A stretch of DNA of 64,000 bases from Bimuria novae-zelandiae CBS 107.79. Taxonomy: Eukaryota; Ascomycota; Dothideomycetes; Pleosporales; Didymosphaeriaceae. Location: positions 810,615 through 874,614 of the forward strand of contig ML976673.1 in the NCBI GenBank assembly GCA_010015655.1, given 5' to 3'. The translations under genes were made by a program, and so were the position numbers. Below are positions 35,934-48,165 of the stretch, in pieces. Below the pieces are notes generated by a model that was not told the origin of the DNA, ran no database searches, and worked only from the letters and a program-made list of their open reading frames with translations. The stretch's first letter is position 1; each line of letters begins with the position of its first letter.

Positions 35934-36768
35934 GTTTACTCCCTTTTAAGTACACCAAACTGCAAAATGTATGTTCAATGTAAAGTACATATATAGACAC
36001 AATGTTAGGTTCATCAGTTCTATGCCATACATTGTGTATGCCTGTAAAGAGTCCCAGTGCAAGCTTGGGCGTAGTACTTGTGCAAACCGAATGAGGAACA
36101 CGATGAACCTCCAGAATTATATTTGGCACAGTATTTAAGCCATTTAAGCCTAATGAAGTTTGTGTCCGATCTATGCCTCTGGAATTAAATATTAGATAAT
36201 ATGTGACAACATTCTAATGCGCGAGGGATATAGATGTAGTGAGATTTGTAAGAGTTCGACGTAGAAATGAGGTCTATGAACAAATCCTACGGGCCTAGCA
36301 ACTTTTTCCTTTGTTTACAGACTGTTATCGAAATTCGTGCGCTCATCTGGTGTCGAATTACTTCAGGATCCAGTTTAGAACCACCTGAAGCAGCGTAATA
36401 ATAGGGGATAGGTGATCCCATAGAGCGGTTTCTAAGATTTTGATCGATGCTGCAAAAATGTCGTGTTTGGAAGGCCAAAAATTGAATTACAGTTTGTTAG
36501 ATACAAGGCTTCCCGTTAGTTGTAGCTGATATTTTTGCCGTCTGATACTACGCTACTATGGATATATGTATGGGAGTGCAGGGATCCCCAAGCTAGCAGT
36601 AGGCAACAGTCTCGATTCGACCACTGAAACGCGATCTTGTGCGTAAACATAATCCCATTCGACGAAGATCGTGGCACAGTTGTGCATCTTTCTATGAACG
36701 TCGTATATAAAGGTAGATAGGTCGCTTGTTGTTCCGTCCTTTGAACGCAATTATCTAATTGTACCAGA
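35934..36768. other. Host sequence right of element A; promoter of the DUF7730-like gene
   Basis: It contains minus-strand open frames at 35899-36129 (whose end runs into element A) and 36287-36478 (an ATG at 36478, MAFQTRHFCSIDQNL). These could be 5' exons of the gene whose 3' remains are at 32779-33700, but no splice path was established. TATAAA at 36706-36711 lies about 60 bp before the next plus-strand ATG and fits a core promoter. Confidence 0.4.
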
Positions 36769-37725
36769 ATGGGTTCAAAGAAGAGGCGCAGTTCATCTAC
36801 AACCAGTCCTTCAATGAGTAAAAGACGCAAAAGCACCCACAAGCCACCGGCATCTACCAATACTTTGACATCTCGTCTCGACCCTCGGCGCCTGCATCCT
36901 GAAGCCGCCGCTTTATACAGCCAAAACTCTCAAACACCCCTTCTCCGCCTGCCAAGGGAGATACGCGACCAGATCTGGGCTCTGCTCTACGGAAATTTGG
37001 TCGTGCATCCCGATACAGACCATGATTCCAAAACAGCACGCCGCGCCGTACACCCGTTACAGTTCAAAATATGTGGCTCATTTCACACGCCAAAAGAAAT
37101 CTACGATTTCTCCCTCCAGGGTGCATTATCGCATCCCGACTACTGGACTGGAGAGAGCGGATTCATGTGGGCTGCTGCAGAGCTCCAGAGCTATCATTTC
37201 TGTTCTAGGCCTGGGCGCTCCAGTAGCTGTCAGCAAATGACCGGTTTCAGCACGGACGAATTGAGAGTTCCGATCGTCTGCCGCCAGGTCTGGAATGAGA
37301 TGTCCGACATGGTCTACGAGACGTGCATATTCGCATTTACAAACCCCAACACTTTTAACAGCTTCCTTTCTTGTCGTAAAACTGGGCTCGAGCGTATTCG
37401 TCGCCTGCTACTAGCACCTTCGCTCGGTGGTAGCCGTTTTGAGGCATGGAACCTCGGTTGGTGGGCTCTGGGGCGAATGAAAGGAGTCCGGAGCCTAGAT
37501 TTGTGGGTTATGTGGCAGATAAAGTGGAATTACGTGCAAAGTATGTACTCTTCGATCGATCTGGGGGATGAAGATTGGTATGAAAAGAAGAAGGCAGATC
37601 TCACAGGGAATCTGAAGGACCTGCAGACCATTCTGAGAGAACTGAGATGGGATCTAAGGCCGGAACAGACGAGGGTCGTAGTGGATGTGAAGGGTAGTTA
37701 TGGTGAATATGATCGAAAGATCTAG
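36769..37725 (+). CDS. DUF7730/F-box-like fungal protein
   Basis: A single-exon gene of 318 aa from the ATG at 36769. The first 45 residues are basic and Ser-rich (KKRRSSSTTSPSMSKRRKS), probably a nuclear signal. Residues ~57-75 carry TPLLRLPREIRDQIWALLYG, the conserved opening of the large DUF7730 family and reminiscent of an F-box. VPIVCRQVWNEMSDMVYETCIFAF lies in the middle. The role in fungi is unknown; F-box-like proteins often act as substrate adaptors in ubiquitin ligases, but that is inference. The frame is intact despite RIPed elements about 350 bp downstream and 840 bp upstream. Confidence 0.8.
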   Translation: MGSKKRRSSSTTSPSMSKRRKSTHKPPASTNTLTSRLDPRRLHPEAAALYSQNSQTPLLRLPREIRDQIWALLYGNLVVHPDTDHDSKTARRAVHPLQFKICGSFHTPKEIYDFSLQGALSHPDYWTGESGFMWAAAELQSYHFCSRPGRSSSCQQMTGFSTDELRVPIVCRQVWNEMSDMVYETCIFAFTNPNTFNSFLSCRKTGLERIRRLLLAPSLGGSRFEAWNLGWWALGRMKGVRSLDLWVMWQIKWNYVQSMYSSIDLGDEDWYEKKKADLTGNLKDLQTILRELRWDLRPEQTRVVVDVKGSYGEYDRKI

Positions 37726-38073
37726 AGGTACATGCCTGTAGAATAGCGGTTAGAGTTGGCCTAGGCGGATTAGGACAATATTAAACAGAGAAGGGGCGGC
37801 GAGGGGATGTTGAATCGCTCTTTCATAGTCACCTCGTCAAGCAACCCCTCAAGCCGTCAGACCTATGGTAGCTACCTCACCCGAAGAGAAGCTGAACAAG
37901 CGTGGCAATGCCTTTGCACCGTTGAAAATTGGAATTGTCAGTCTAGAAACTACATGGCAAAAGCGCTTCAAAGGTTGTGCTTCAGAGGTTGATGACGCAG
38001 GTGTAAAAACGGGATCTCGGGGGTTATGGAAGCTTTCGTATTGGTTGCGGGGCCAAAGCGAGAAATCATCCAA
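37726..38073. other. Intergenic region, 3' side of the DUF7730-like gene
   Basis: 348 bp with no supported gene. It carries the terminator of the upstream gene and ends at the TA target of pogo element B. Confidence 0.35.
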
Positions 38074-38075
38074 TA

Positions 38076-40175
38076 CCGTGTCCGTGCGCGTGATGCGCCG
38101 GTTCGCGTGATGCGCCACCCTCATCAAAAACAGTTCATGTAAAAACGAGGCTATTGAGCCACCCACAATCAATATTATTATAAGATTTTCTAGCGGAGTA
38201 TGAAGTTAATAGCTGCGATTAATTTGCACTATCGATATCTATCTGGAAGCTTGACATTGCGGCCGCGGCGCGTAGAGATCGCTGGGGCGGCAGATGCGCC
38301 CTCTAAGGCCTCCCCAGTATCTAGAGCATCAACAACACGTTTCTGACGCTTTCTGGTCTGTAGAGGTGCCTGTAAGGCCTTCCTCTTACCCTTTTGGGGT
38401 AGTTGTAGAGCTTTTTCAGCGTCGCGGGCAGACTTCTGGGCGGCGCGCTGAGCTGCCTTTTCAGCCCTCTCCTTCTCCTTCTCCTTCTTAGCCTCCTCCC
38501 GCGCAGTACGCTTTTCCTGCTAAATCTTCTCCTTATATAGCTTAGCTACCTTCTTTAGCTTTGCTCTATTTACTTTTTAAAGCTGTTGCTCCTTCTCCTC
38601 CTGCTTCTTAATAAATTAACGTGTACGTGCCTCCCTTACCTTTCTAGGTAACCAGAAGACTACTCTACTATAATACTCTTAGCGCTACTAGAGGTCTAGA
38701 GTCTTGCCCTTCTTTTTACGCTTCTACTTGGTAGATAGTACCTGCTTAATCCCATCTATCTCATGCTTGAGTAGCTTATTTTAAACAGATAGGTGATAAA
38801 GTAATCGGCGTAGCTTCTTAGTATTATAACTACCCTAATTCTTAATTACTAATCGTACTAGCCTATCTATCTTTCTCTAGTTATAATTACTAAGTCCTAA
38901 TAAGGAGCTATTACCTAAGTCCTAATTATAGGCGAACCTATTAAGGATAGGAGTAAAATTAGGTGGTAATATACCTATTGCTCTAAACGAGCTAAGGATA
39001 GTTAATTCCTTAAAGGAGGCCTTCCATGCATTCTATAATAGGGGGAAGAAGTTACCTTTGTGATAAAAGCTAGAGCCTGGCTTTTGTGGAGGTGTTTTAA
39101 GAGCTCTGCTAAGTAGGCTATTAATAGAGGCTTAAACATCGCAACATCGAGTAGCTAAAGCGTATAAGTTAAATAAGGTAGCAGGATAGCAAGGAGGATC
39201 CTATTTTAATTATAATAGTTAATAATATCTATAGTAATATAGGATCCATGGCTATCTAGGACTAGGAGTTAGTATAATCGTCAGGCCTTCTCTTTTATAC
39301 AGCGATCAAACACCTGTTTAAGCCAGGCAAGCCCAATATCGTTGTTCGTCTAGCTAGAGGATGACAAGGTAATAAAGACTTCATGTTCTCCTGCCTTGAT
39401 ATCCTCTACCCAGGTCGATTGGATGCCCTTGTTGGCAGCCTCATAGATGAGGCTTGGTGGCAGAGCTGATCCATTAGCGCAGATACATACCAGGAGCGTG
39501 ATCCATGCGCGATTGCCATCTTAGAGTGATGCTTTGACCTCCTTGTTCTCCCACATTCGTCTGCTGAATATCCTCTTTAATCTACTAATAATTCTAATCA
39601 GGAAGCCTTTTTTATCTATATTATAGGTATAACGAGGATCTATCTTATATTAATTAATCTTGCCATGTAGAAAGTTAAAGTAGAGGCGATATTTATCCTC
39701 TAAATTAGCTTTATAGCGATTGCTGTCCATGCTAACTATCTATTAAGAGATAAGGTAGGCACTATATTAGTTAATAAAGCGAGTAACCTAGCTTTCGCTG
39801 ACTGGCTCCTTTGCTATTATAGAGGCGAAATTCCGTATTATCTCCCTAGTAGGAGGTAGGTGTCTCTCTGTAAGTCCTTTAATATATTGTACAAGCTCCT
39901 CCTTTTACTATAGGGTGAGTTTTTGCTAGTTAGTGTTCTTAACCTGTGTAGGGCGCACTAGACCCTGATGCCTTTGGGTTAATATAGATCGTACAACACT
40001 ATACTTGGCAGTAATCTTTCTGTAGGAATATTCTTCTCTAGGTTCTAGCGATTCTAGCTCTATAAGCGCGTCATTAATCGGAGCCATGTTGGTAGAGTTA
40101 TCGCGTGTTGAAGTTTGGGTAATTTGATAAGGGTGGCGCATCACGCGAACCGGCGCATCACGCGCACGGACACGG
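38076..40175 (-). mobile_element. RIPed Fot1/pogo element B
   Basis: The element is 2100 bp with TA at 38074-38075 and 40176-40177. The inverted ends of 49 bp (38076-38124 and 40127-40175) differ at one position and begin CCGTGTCCGTGCGCGTGATG; CGCGTGATGCGCC occurs twice inside each end. The minus-strand transposase starts at the ATG at 40087 (MAPINDALIELESLEPREE, then EYSYRKITAKYSVVRS), typical of the pogo N-terminal helix-turn-helix. The basic C-terminus lies near 38250-38520. Many stops lie between. Confidence 0.92.
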
Positions 40176-40177
40176 TA

Positions 40178-42304
40178 CCCTGCCGAGACAGTTAGTGCGC
40201 CGCGACACTAACGCGCCACCCCAACACTAGCACCGCAGCCAGCAACATGAGGCTGTAGAGTTTTATACAAAAGCTTTTATCGCGAAATTTTCTAGAGTTA
40301 AAATTTTATAGAGCTATAAAAGATTACTAATTAGTTAAATTATAGATATCTACTTAGTGTTCTAATTATTTAGCCACTACGCGATGCTAGCGCTAATAGC
40401 GTAGATATTACTATATTAACGCGTATAGATGCCGGCGTAGGCTTCTTCCTCTTTATAATTATATAAGTAGCTTTTAAAGCATTCTAGCTTCCCTTTTTAG
40501 TAATTTTAAGACGTTTTTAAAGTTGTTATTAAGCCTTACAAGCCTGTTAATAAAGGCGTTACTTAGTAGCCTAATTAGCTTTCTTCTTAGCGCGCGTATT
40601 TTTAGCTACCGCACGCGTAACACGCTTCTCCTATAGTAGACAAGCTTTAAGCTACCTATTTACTATCTAGATCTCTCTCTACTTACTTTTCTAGAGTTAT
40701 AGTTATTGCTTTTTAGCCTTTTGTTAGCTAAGAGAATCGCGCGCCCTCTATACGCGGGCAGGTAACCAGAAAACAGATCTTCTATGCCACTTATCTAGCT
40801 GCTTAAAAGGTAGAGTCCTGCCCTTTATTTAACGCCATTTCTGGTTTGTAAGGGCTTCTCGTAGCCCCTAATTCTTATGCTCTAGGAGCTACTTCTATAT
40901 AGAAATTAAGTGTATAGTGTGACTTAGCTTCTTGGCCTCATCACCTCCCCCTGTATTAACAACAACCTTTAAAAGCTAATTAATTTTGCGCTAATTAGAC
41001 GCGCTAAGTACTAAAGTAGAGCTTTTACGCGATCTCTATTCTAGAGACTTATTTCTATTAAATTAACTAAGGATTAGTATAGGATCTGGTGGCGAGATAC
41101 TTATATACTTAAAAGCTTTAGTAATTAATTGCGGCGTAACTAACGTTATTTAAGCCTTTTAGAATAGTGTAAAGAAGTCTCTTTTAGCGATTATTAATAG
41201 CCCCTAACTCTTATACAGATATGCGGAGAGCTCGTTGGAGTAGGCGATAGAAAGAGACTTAAACACATAAACGTCTAGAGGCTGTAGCGTATGAGTGGCG
41301 TAAGGGGGAAATATCGCAAGGAGGATCTTTTTCTGATCATAATAGTCAATAAAATCTATAGTAACGTAAGATCCATGCCTATTAAGGACTAAGAGTCGCT
41401 ACTACTATTAAGCCTTCTCCTTAGTACAGCGATTAAACACCTATTTTAGCTATTAAAGCCCTATCTCGTTGTTTAACCATCTAGAGGTTAATAAGGTAAT
41501 AAAGACTTTATAAGAATTAACGTTAATTTCCTTAACCTAGCTTAATTGTAGAGTCTTAGCGTTAGATCGATAGATTAGTAATAGATCAACAGTAGATCCA
41601 TCGGCGCATATACATGCGATAAGCGAGATCCACTCACGACTGCCATCCTGAATAGATTGCCTCACTTGGCGACTCTTATATATAGGCCTGTCGAAGATCC
41701 TTTTTAACCTGCCAGTAATGCCAAGTAGGAAGCCTTTTTCGTCCATATTGTAGATATGCTAAGGCTCTATGCCATACTTTATAATTTTCTTATATAGAAG
41801 CTTAAAGTAGAGCCTATATCTTGCGCCTAAATTAGCGTTGTGGTAATTACTATCTAGCCTAGTCGTCCATCGCGAGATCAAGGAGTCAGGGTAGTGCCTA
41901 ATAAAGTAATTAACCTATTATATAGAGACATCCTTTTTAGTAATAATTAATATAAAGTTTTAGATTATCTAACGCGTAGGGGGTAGACCTTTCTAAGTAA
42001 GACGCTGTATATACTATAGGAGCTTAGATTTTTATTATTAGTTAAGATTTTAGCAAGTCTATAGTAGCTATATACGCGCCTGCATGGCGCGTCTATGCTA
42101 GCGCGTTAATATTAACCGCACAACACCAAATTCTTCTGCAATTTTTCTATATAAGAAAGTTTCTCCAGGTTCTTGTGAGTCGATAGCGATGATTGCAGCC
42201 TTAATCAGATCCATATTAGTAGAGATACGGCGCGTCAAAGTTAAGGTACTATATCTATTAGGGTGGCGCGTTAGTGTCGCGGCGCACTAACTGTCTCGGC
42301 AGGG
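40178..42304 (-). mobile_element. RIPed Fot1/pogo element C
   Basis: The 2127-bp element directly follows element B, sharing the TA at 40176-40177; the other TA is 42305-42306. The 44-bp inverted ends are identical (40178-40221 and 42261-42304), beginning CCCTGCCGAGACAGTTAGTG and containing an internal TTAGTG...CACTAA palindrome. The minus-strand transposase starts at the ATG at 42214 (MDLIKAAIIAIDSQEPGE) and keeps an open core at 41537-41746 (MDEKGFLLGITG, DGSREWISLIACICADG), the first catalytic Asp region of DDE_1 enzymes. Confidence 0.92.
41537..41746 (-). pseudogene. Catalytic-core fragment of the pogo element C transposase
   Basis: A 69-codon open piece around the first catalytic Asp (MDEKGF) and the ITACICADG-like strand of a Fot1-type transposase. 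Stops bound it on both sides. Confidence 0.75.
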
Positions 42305-42659
42305 TAATATTGCACCATAACCTTCCGATATTGTCGTTTCGTAAAATCCCGCTACACATGTGACCTGCCCCGCGCATTAGTAATCAATTCCCGCGCGTTA
42401 TTTAAAACATAGATTTACTAGCTAAATATTAACTTTTTAATATATTATAAGAATCTAAAAGTCCTTAATAGGGATTTATAGTAAAGCTAGGTTACCGCCG
42501 ATAGTATTGCAGGCTGTAATTAATCGATTAAACAACGACGTTAGCGACACCTAAATCTAGAGAGATATAAAGGTGGCTAGGATAACAATTAGGAGGATTT
42601 AACTTAGTCTAGAGTACTAGGGGCAACCTTACCCGCCGAGCTACGTATAGTAAGGTAGG

Positions 42660-42988
42660 TGTCCGATTACATAGTCCTTTGCATATGCAAGGAGGCTGGC
42701 GCACTTACGCCCTTGCATTTCGCCCTTGCATTCCGCCCTTGCATTCCGCCCTTGCATTCCGCCCTCGCATTCCGCCCTCGCTCAACGCGCAAGGAATGAC
42801 GCAAGGAATAAAGCAAGGATGAAGCAAGGGATAAAGTAAGGGATATCTAGGCAGGCAACCTAAAGATAAAAGGCAGAGTCCTAGACCTCTTAGACACAGA
42901 GAATTCAAAGCACACACAATTTATACCTTAACTTATCTTAATTAATTATTATCTTTTCATCTTATTAGATTACCCTTCTAATCTAACA
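42660..42988 (+). repeat. 5' LTR of copia element 2 with a 13-bp tandem repeat array
   Basis: Contains five to six copies of GCCCTTGCATTCC-like units around 42711-42785. It starts TGTCCGATTACATAG and ends ATCTAACA. Confidence 0.9.
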
Positions 42989-45900
42989 ATTAAGAGTCTC
43001 ACTGCCTTAACTAATACTACCTTATCAAGCTAATCGCAATAGCCCTATTAACACTTAGAGATCCTACAGTAATCCTGACTAACTACACGAATTACACACC
43101 ATGGCTAAAATAGCTTAAAACAAGATGCTAATTCCTTAAGGTCTGGAATATTATCGACCCAGCGCTGATAGATGAACTAAAGCAGAAACCTGCCATGCTA
43201 ATACCGCCGTTAATAGGCAACTACCAGCCAAACGCTGTCTACACGAATGTGAACCTAAATAACGCACTAATATTATTATCTTATCTATCGCCAGCAGGCG
43301 CGAAAGCATACAAAGACAATAGCAACTACTATAAAGGATAGCTCGAGATCTATAAGGTCATGGATCGAGCCTATTAAGAAGAAAAGGCAGACCTTAATAA
43401 GGTAGTTACTTTTCTCTAGTTAACAATCTCCGCGCATCTCCAGAACAACTACTACATTTCTAGAGAAATAATTAAGCAATAGATAAACAACCTTATAATT
43501 ACAATTAGGGTTAACTATTAAGATAAATATAGATAATTAAGAACAAGGTATTAAGAAGCGCTTAAGCTAATAAGAATGGCTAGATTATAGGCTGCATGGC
43601 TCTCTGAGTATAATCACGCAGCCACAGAAGTAGAGACTAATTAGGTTCTAGAACTTTAAAGGCTTAACTTAGTAAAAGAAGACTTTATGAAGGCAGTTAT
43701 CTATATCGCACCTATATAGGTAACGACCTTCCAGTAATATAGAAGCAAGGATGCAGCTATCTTACGGAAGCATATAATAAAACTCTTCTAAGACTACATA
43801 ATCCTACAGCACCCGACCAAGGGCAAACAAAAGGGCGCTTTTACTATTATAGGATTATCTCTCGCTAAAGGTGGTAAACCCACCTAGGCCACAGACAGGG
43901 ACGCCTCTCTTATAGATAAAGCAGTATTATCTAAAAGTTAGGGAAGATCTCAGAATTATAAATAATAAAATAATAGTTAACGTACTAGAACTAAGCGGTC
44001 GCCTTAGAGCCTTAAGCTAATAGTAGTTAGTAGCAATTACTGCCCTGCTTGTGAACTATGCTATAGTCTTTAAAACTATTTCTATGCCTTTCTAGACAAG
44101 CAGCTAGACTAGTTCATACTAAACCCTCTTATAGTAAAGCTAGTCAAGCTTAGGCTAGAACATGATACCGACTTCTAAGAGAAGTTAAAAGGAACAAAAA
44201 AGGCCAAATTACAGGCACCTAAAATTAAACAATTACACACTCTTACTCCACCTCAAATCACTAAGGCTAATAATAAATAACTAGATAGACGCAAGATTAC
44301 TAAAATCCTAGCAAGCTTTAACGCCGCATCCTTCCACACCAACCTAAACACGTACCTATTACGACGCTCAGCCATACTTAATTTAGGCATAACCTGCCAT
44401 ATCTTTAATAATATTAATCGCTTTGTCTCATACCGTCCACCGGCGCTAGGAGACTTTATATAGGCAGGGAATACACAAATATAGATTAAAGGATACGAGA
44501 GCATCTATCTCAACGTATAGAGTGCAAATAGTAATTAATTAATATAGCTAGATAATATAGCCTATTGCCCTAATCTGCTCTATAACCTTATATTATTCCA
44601 ATTACTCCGGAGGCAAGGCCTTTGGTGGGATATAAGAGTAGACTTAACGACTCTAAAGAGAAGAGATAATACTATGCTAGCAGAACTCTAAGAGCTGCAT
44701 AGATAGTGGGTCTTAGAATATAAGACAAGGCTAGTAAGTAGTATTCCTACTAATACTGCGCACGCCACTCACAAGACTAATACACGCACTAAATAAAGAC
44801 CGCAGAAGGCAGACGCGTGGACCTGGCACTAATAATTAGGCTATCTAGGCCCTTAGGCCCTCGAATACCTCGTGCAGCAATCTAAGGGGGTAAGGATTAA
44901 AGGTCTCCCTATAGTTAAGTGTAATGCCTGCGGTAAAGTAAAACTAAAATAGTAAATACGCTGGCAAGCCAGAAATCTAACAGAAGGTCCTGGCGAGCGA
45001 GTCGTAATCGATTTTCACGACTATAAAGCAGATAGCTTAATAAGAGAGAAGAGCTAAATACTAATTACTAACTAATTCTCTAGCTTTACATGGGACTTCT
45101 ACTTTAAGGATAACCGCCTAGCACGGTTAATTATTAAATTACTTAGCACCTTTATGCGGTTTATAGAAGTATAATACAATATTATAGTAAAAGTAATTAA
45201 ATCTAATAACAAGATCTTCTTTATTAAGGTAAACGTTAAGAAGTAGTGCTTAGCGCAAGGCATTAAGATTAAGTCTTTAGCACCTAATACTTAAGCATAA
45301 AATAAAAGAGCTAAACGCTTAAGGGGTGTAATTAAGGAGAAAGCGCGCGCGATACGACTTAACTCTAACCTACCCTAGTAGATATAGCCTAAGATTACCC
45401 GAGCCACAGTCTACTTATACAATTAAACGCCAAACTACGCTAATTAATAGCAATCTCTATATAAAGTGTTCTTTACGACAGTAGCTTTTTAGAACAGCAT
45501 TATTACCTAACCGAAGAAGCCTAATTAAGCTTACCTAAAAGTATATAGCTACAAAGCTTTTGTAATAACTAACAATATAAAACGCGGCAAGAGCAGGCTT
45601 TAAAGGCTTAACCCTAACGTATAGATTAGCTACCTTGTTAGCTATAGATTAACCAATATCTAGAGAATATAGATTCCCTCTCTAGCGAAGACAATTAGTA
45701 CTCGCGACGTGATATTCGACGAGGATACTATATTCTTAGGCAAAACTAAAGACCTAATAGACAACCTTATACATAGTATATTAGAAGAAATAGCAGCCTA
45801 GGTATAATTAGTAGAGGTACCTTCCTTACCTTAATAAGAGTATGCCACTGAGTCCTTTTTTAAGGATAAGATAATTAGTAAAGCGCTAGAGGAAGAGGCT

Positions 45901-47268
45901 CCTGAGTGCAGGTAAGGTAAGAGAGCTAGGTATAAATATCTAACGCCTCCCTTAACGCCGCCGCCAGTAACACTCCTTACACAACTAATGGCAGGAGGCG
46001 ATCAAGCTAAACTACCCTAAATATGGCAAATAGAGTAATTGCAAACAGGGCAGGTGCAAACAAACCTATATGCCGCAGCCTTTATGGCAGGCACCGAAGC
46101 CGACAGCAGCGGCAAATACGAAGGTAAGGCTTTTAATAAAGTGTAGCTTTAACGAATAATTATATTAAGTAAGAAGCTACATTAAAGCGTGCTTCTAGAG
46201 CCACCCACATGCCAAAATAAGCTCGAAGATCACCTACTCTATAATATATAGAAGGAAGCAGAACGTTCCCATCTACAGAGCCATAAGGAAATAAAGTCTT
46301 AGAGTGAGATCGCAGTAGCTCTAGTAAAGGCAGCAGGCTATTAAATCCTCGACTACATGTAGGTATATACCTACAAATTTAACAAACACCATTAATTATA
46401 AAAATGCAAAGCAAGGCTGGTGGTGCGAGGCAATTAATAGCGGTACCTTACCTTATAAGAAACCTACGCCGCAATACTTATAGAATAATTATTCTACATG
46501 CTTATAGTAATTGTAGCTTAGTTTAACCTAGAGCTTATCTAATATAACGTTACTAACGCGTTTGTCCATGCAAAGCTGGACAGAGAAATCTATATAAGAA
46601 TGTCTCATGGCTACTCGCGAGCAGGCATAGTCCTTAAACTACACAAAGCACTATATAAACTGCGCATATCTCTACTGCTCTAGTAAAGAGAGTTCACATT
46701 AACGCTCCGTGATATTAGCTTTAAAACAGTGCCTCACGAGCCATGCTATCTTATTAAAAATGGCATTATTATCTTTTTCTATGTAGATAACTTTATTATT
46801 ACCTATAATAAGTTATAAAAGCAGGCTGCTAAAGCTACTCTCGTAATAATAGGTACTAAATTTACACTTACAGGTGGCAAAGACCTGTAGTAGTTTCTAG
46901 GAATTAAAATTATTAGGGACCGCTTAAGCAGAAAGATCTAGCTTTTACAAGCTTTATATATTAACAAAATATCGCGCCTTATTAATCACCATGAGATTTA
47001 CTATAATACCCTAATAGGTTTAATCGAATTACTTCTAAGGACAGGACTAGCTAGTAAGAGTAAAATTAATCGATACTAGCGTAAAGTCGGATTAATTCTC
47101 TATGCTATAGTTATATCTTAACTAGATATCGCCTTTGCAAGTTCCTGATTATCACGATTCCTGTCTAACCTAAGTAAAGAGCACTAAGTGGCTGCTAACT
47201 AAGTTTTCCTCTACCTTACTAATACTAGATTACTAGGTCTTTAGCTTGGGGGTGTAGATACTTTAGAA

Positions 47269-47520
47269 GTGGTAAGTAACGCATCCTTTGCTAATAATAC
47301 ACTTGACTGTAAGAGCTTGCAAGGATATATTATTAAGCTATTTAGTGGCCTAATCGCCTGGAAAGCAAATAAGCAAGATATAGTTACTACATTAATAACT
47401 AAAGCCAAATTACTAGCACTATCGCAAGTGGCTAAGAAGGCACTATTTATATCCCAATTGCTAAAGGAGCTAAAGATTAACCTTAGTAATTCCCTTATTA
47501 TAATTAATTGTAATAATTAG
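47269..47520 (+). pseudogene. RNase H fragment of copia element 2
   Basis: An 83-codon open piece (VSNASFANN, LQGYIIKLFSGLIAWKANKQD) equivalent to 24071-24322 in copia element 1. The catalytic DAS is changed to NAS. Confidence 0.8.
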
Positions 47521-47862
47521 CAAACAATCTAACTTGTTACTAAAGAAATTGCTAAGTTGCAGACTAAGCTTTGTTATATAGATATCTATAATTATTAGCT
47601 AAGACAAGAGGTCGCACTACGAACAATCTAGGTAGACTATTAACGCTTAGAGGACATAGCCGTAGATAGACTCATAAAGGCCCTGCCTATAAACAAATAG
47701 AGCAAGTTTCTGAGTAAACTAAGACTTAAAGATATATTAGACAAGATTACTAATTAAGAGGTTACCCTGCAGGATCTATAGCAGAGGATAGAGGTCTTTG
47801 AGTTGGAATAATAGACAAATGCGAAAGGTCTAGCTTGAGGATAGGCCCAAGCTGAGGGGGTG

Positions 47863-48165
47863 TGTCTGATTACATGGTCCTTTGTATATGCAAGGAGGCT
47901 GGCGCACTTACGCCCTTGCATTCCGCCCTTGCATTCCGCCCTCGCATTCCGCCCTCGCTTAACGCGCAAGGAATGACGTAAGGAATAAAGCAAGGATAAA
48001 GCAAGGGATAAAGCAAGGGATATCTAGGCAGGCAACCTAAAGATAAAAGGCAGAGTCCCAGACCTCTTAGACACAGAGAATTTAAAGCACACACAATTCA
48101 TACCTCAACTCATCTTAATCAATTATTATCTTTTCATCTTATCAGATTACCCTTCCAATCTGACA
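47863..48165 (+). repeat. 3' LTR of copia element 2
   Basis: Has two fewer 13-bp units than the 5' LTR. It starts TGTCTGATTACATGG, ends ATCTGACA, and is followed by GTAGG. Confidence 0.9.

Larger units (their letters stand above)
42660..48165 (+). mobile_element. Ty1/copia LTR retrotransposon 2, RIPed, nested in element D
   Basis: The 5506-bp element has TG...CA ends and the target duplication GTAGG (42655-42659 and 48166-48170). LTRs are 329 bp (42660-42988) and 303 bp (47863-48165); the 26-bp difference is two copies of a 13-bp tandem repeat. The internal region is colinear with copia element 1: Gag relic near 43047 with ATG changed to ATA, protease around 44385, reverse transcriptase catalytic box read as YVDN at 46790-46801 (second Asp lost) and RNase H at 47269-47520. 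The LTRs of the two elements differ strongly although the coding parts are alike, so they are sister families. Confidence 0.92.

Noticed and set aside
42711..42785. CRISPR-like array of short repeats
   Set aside because: 13-bp head-to-tail repeats without spacers inside an LTR of a fungal retrotransposon.
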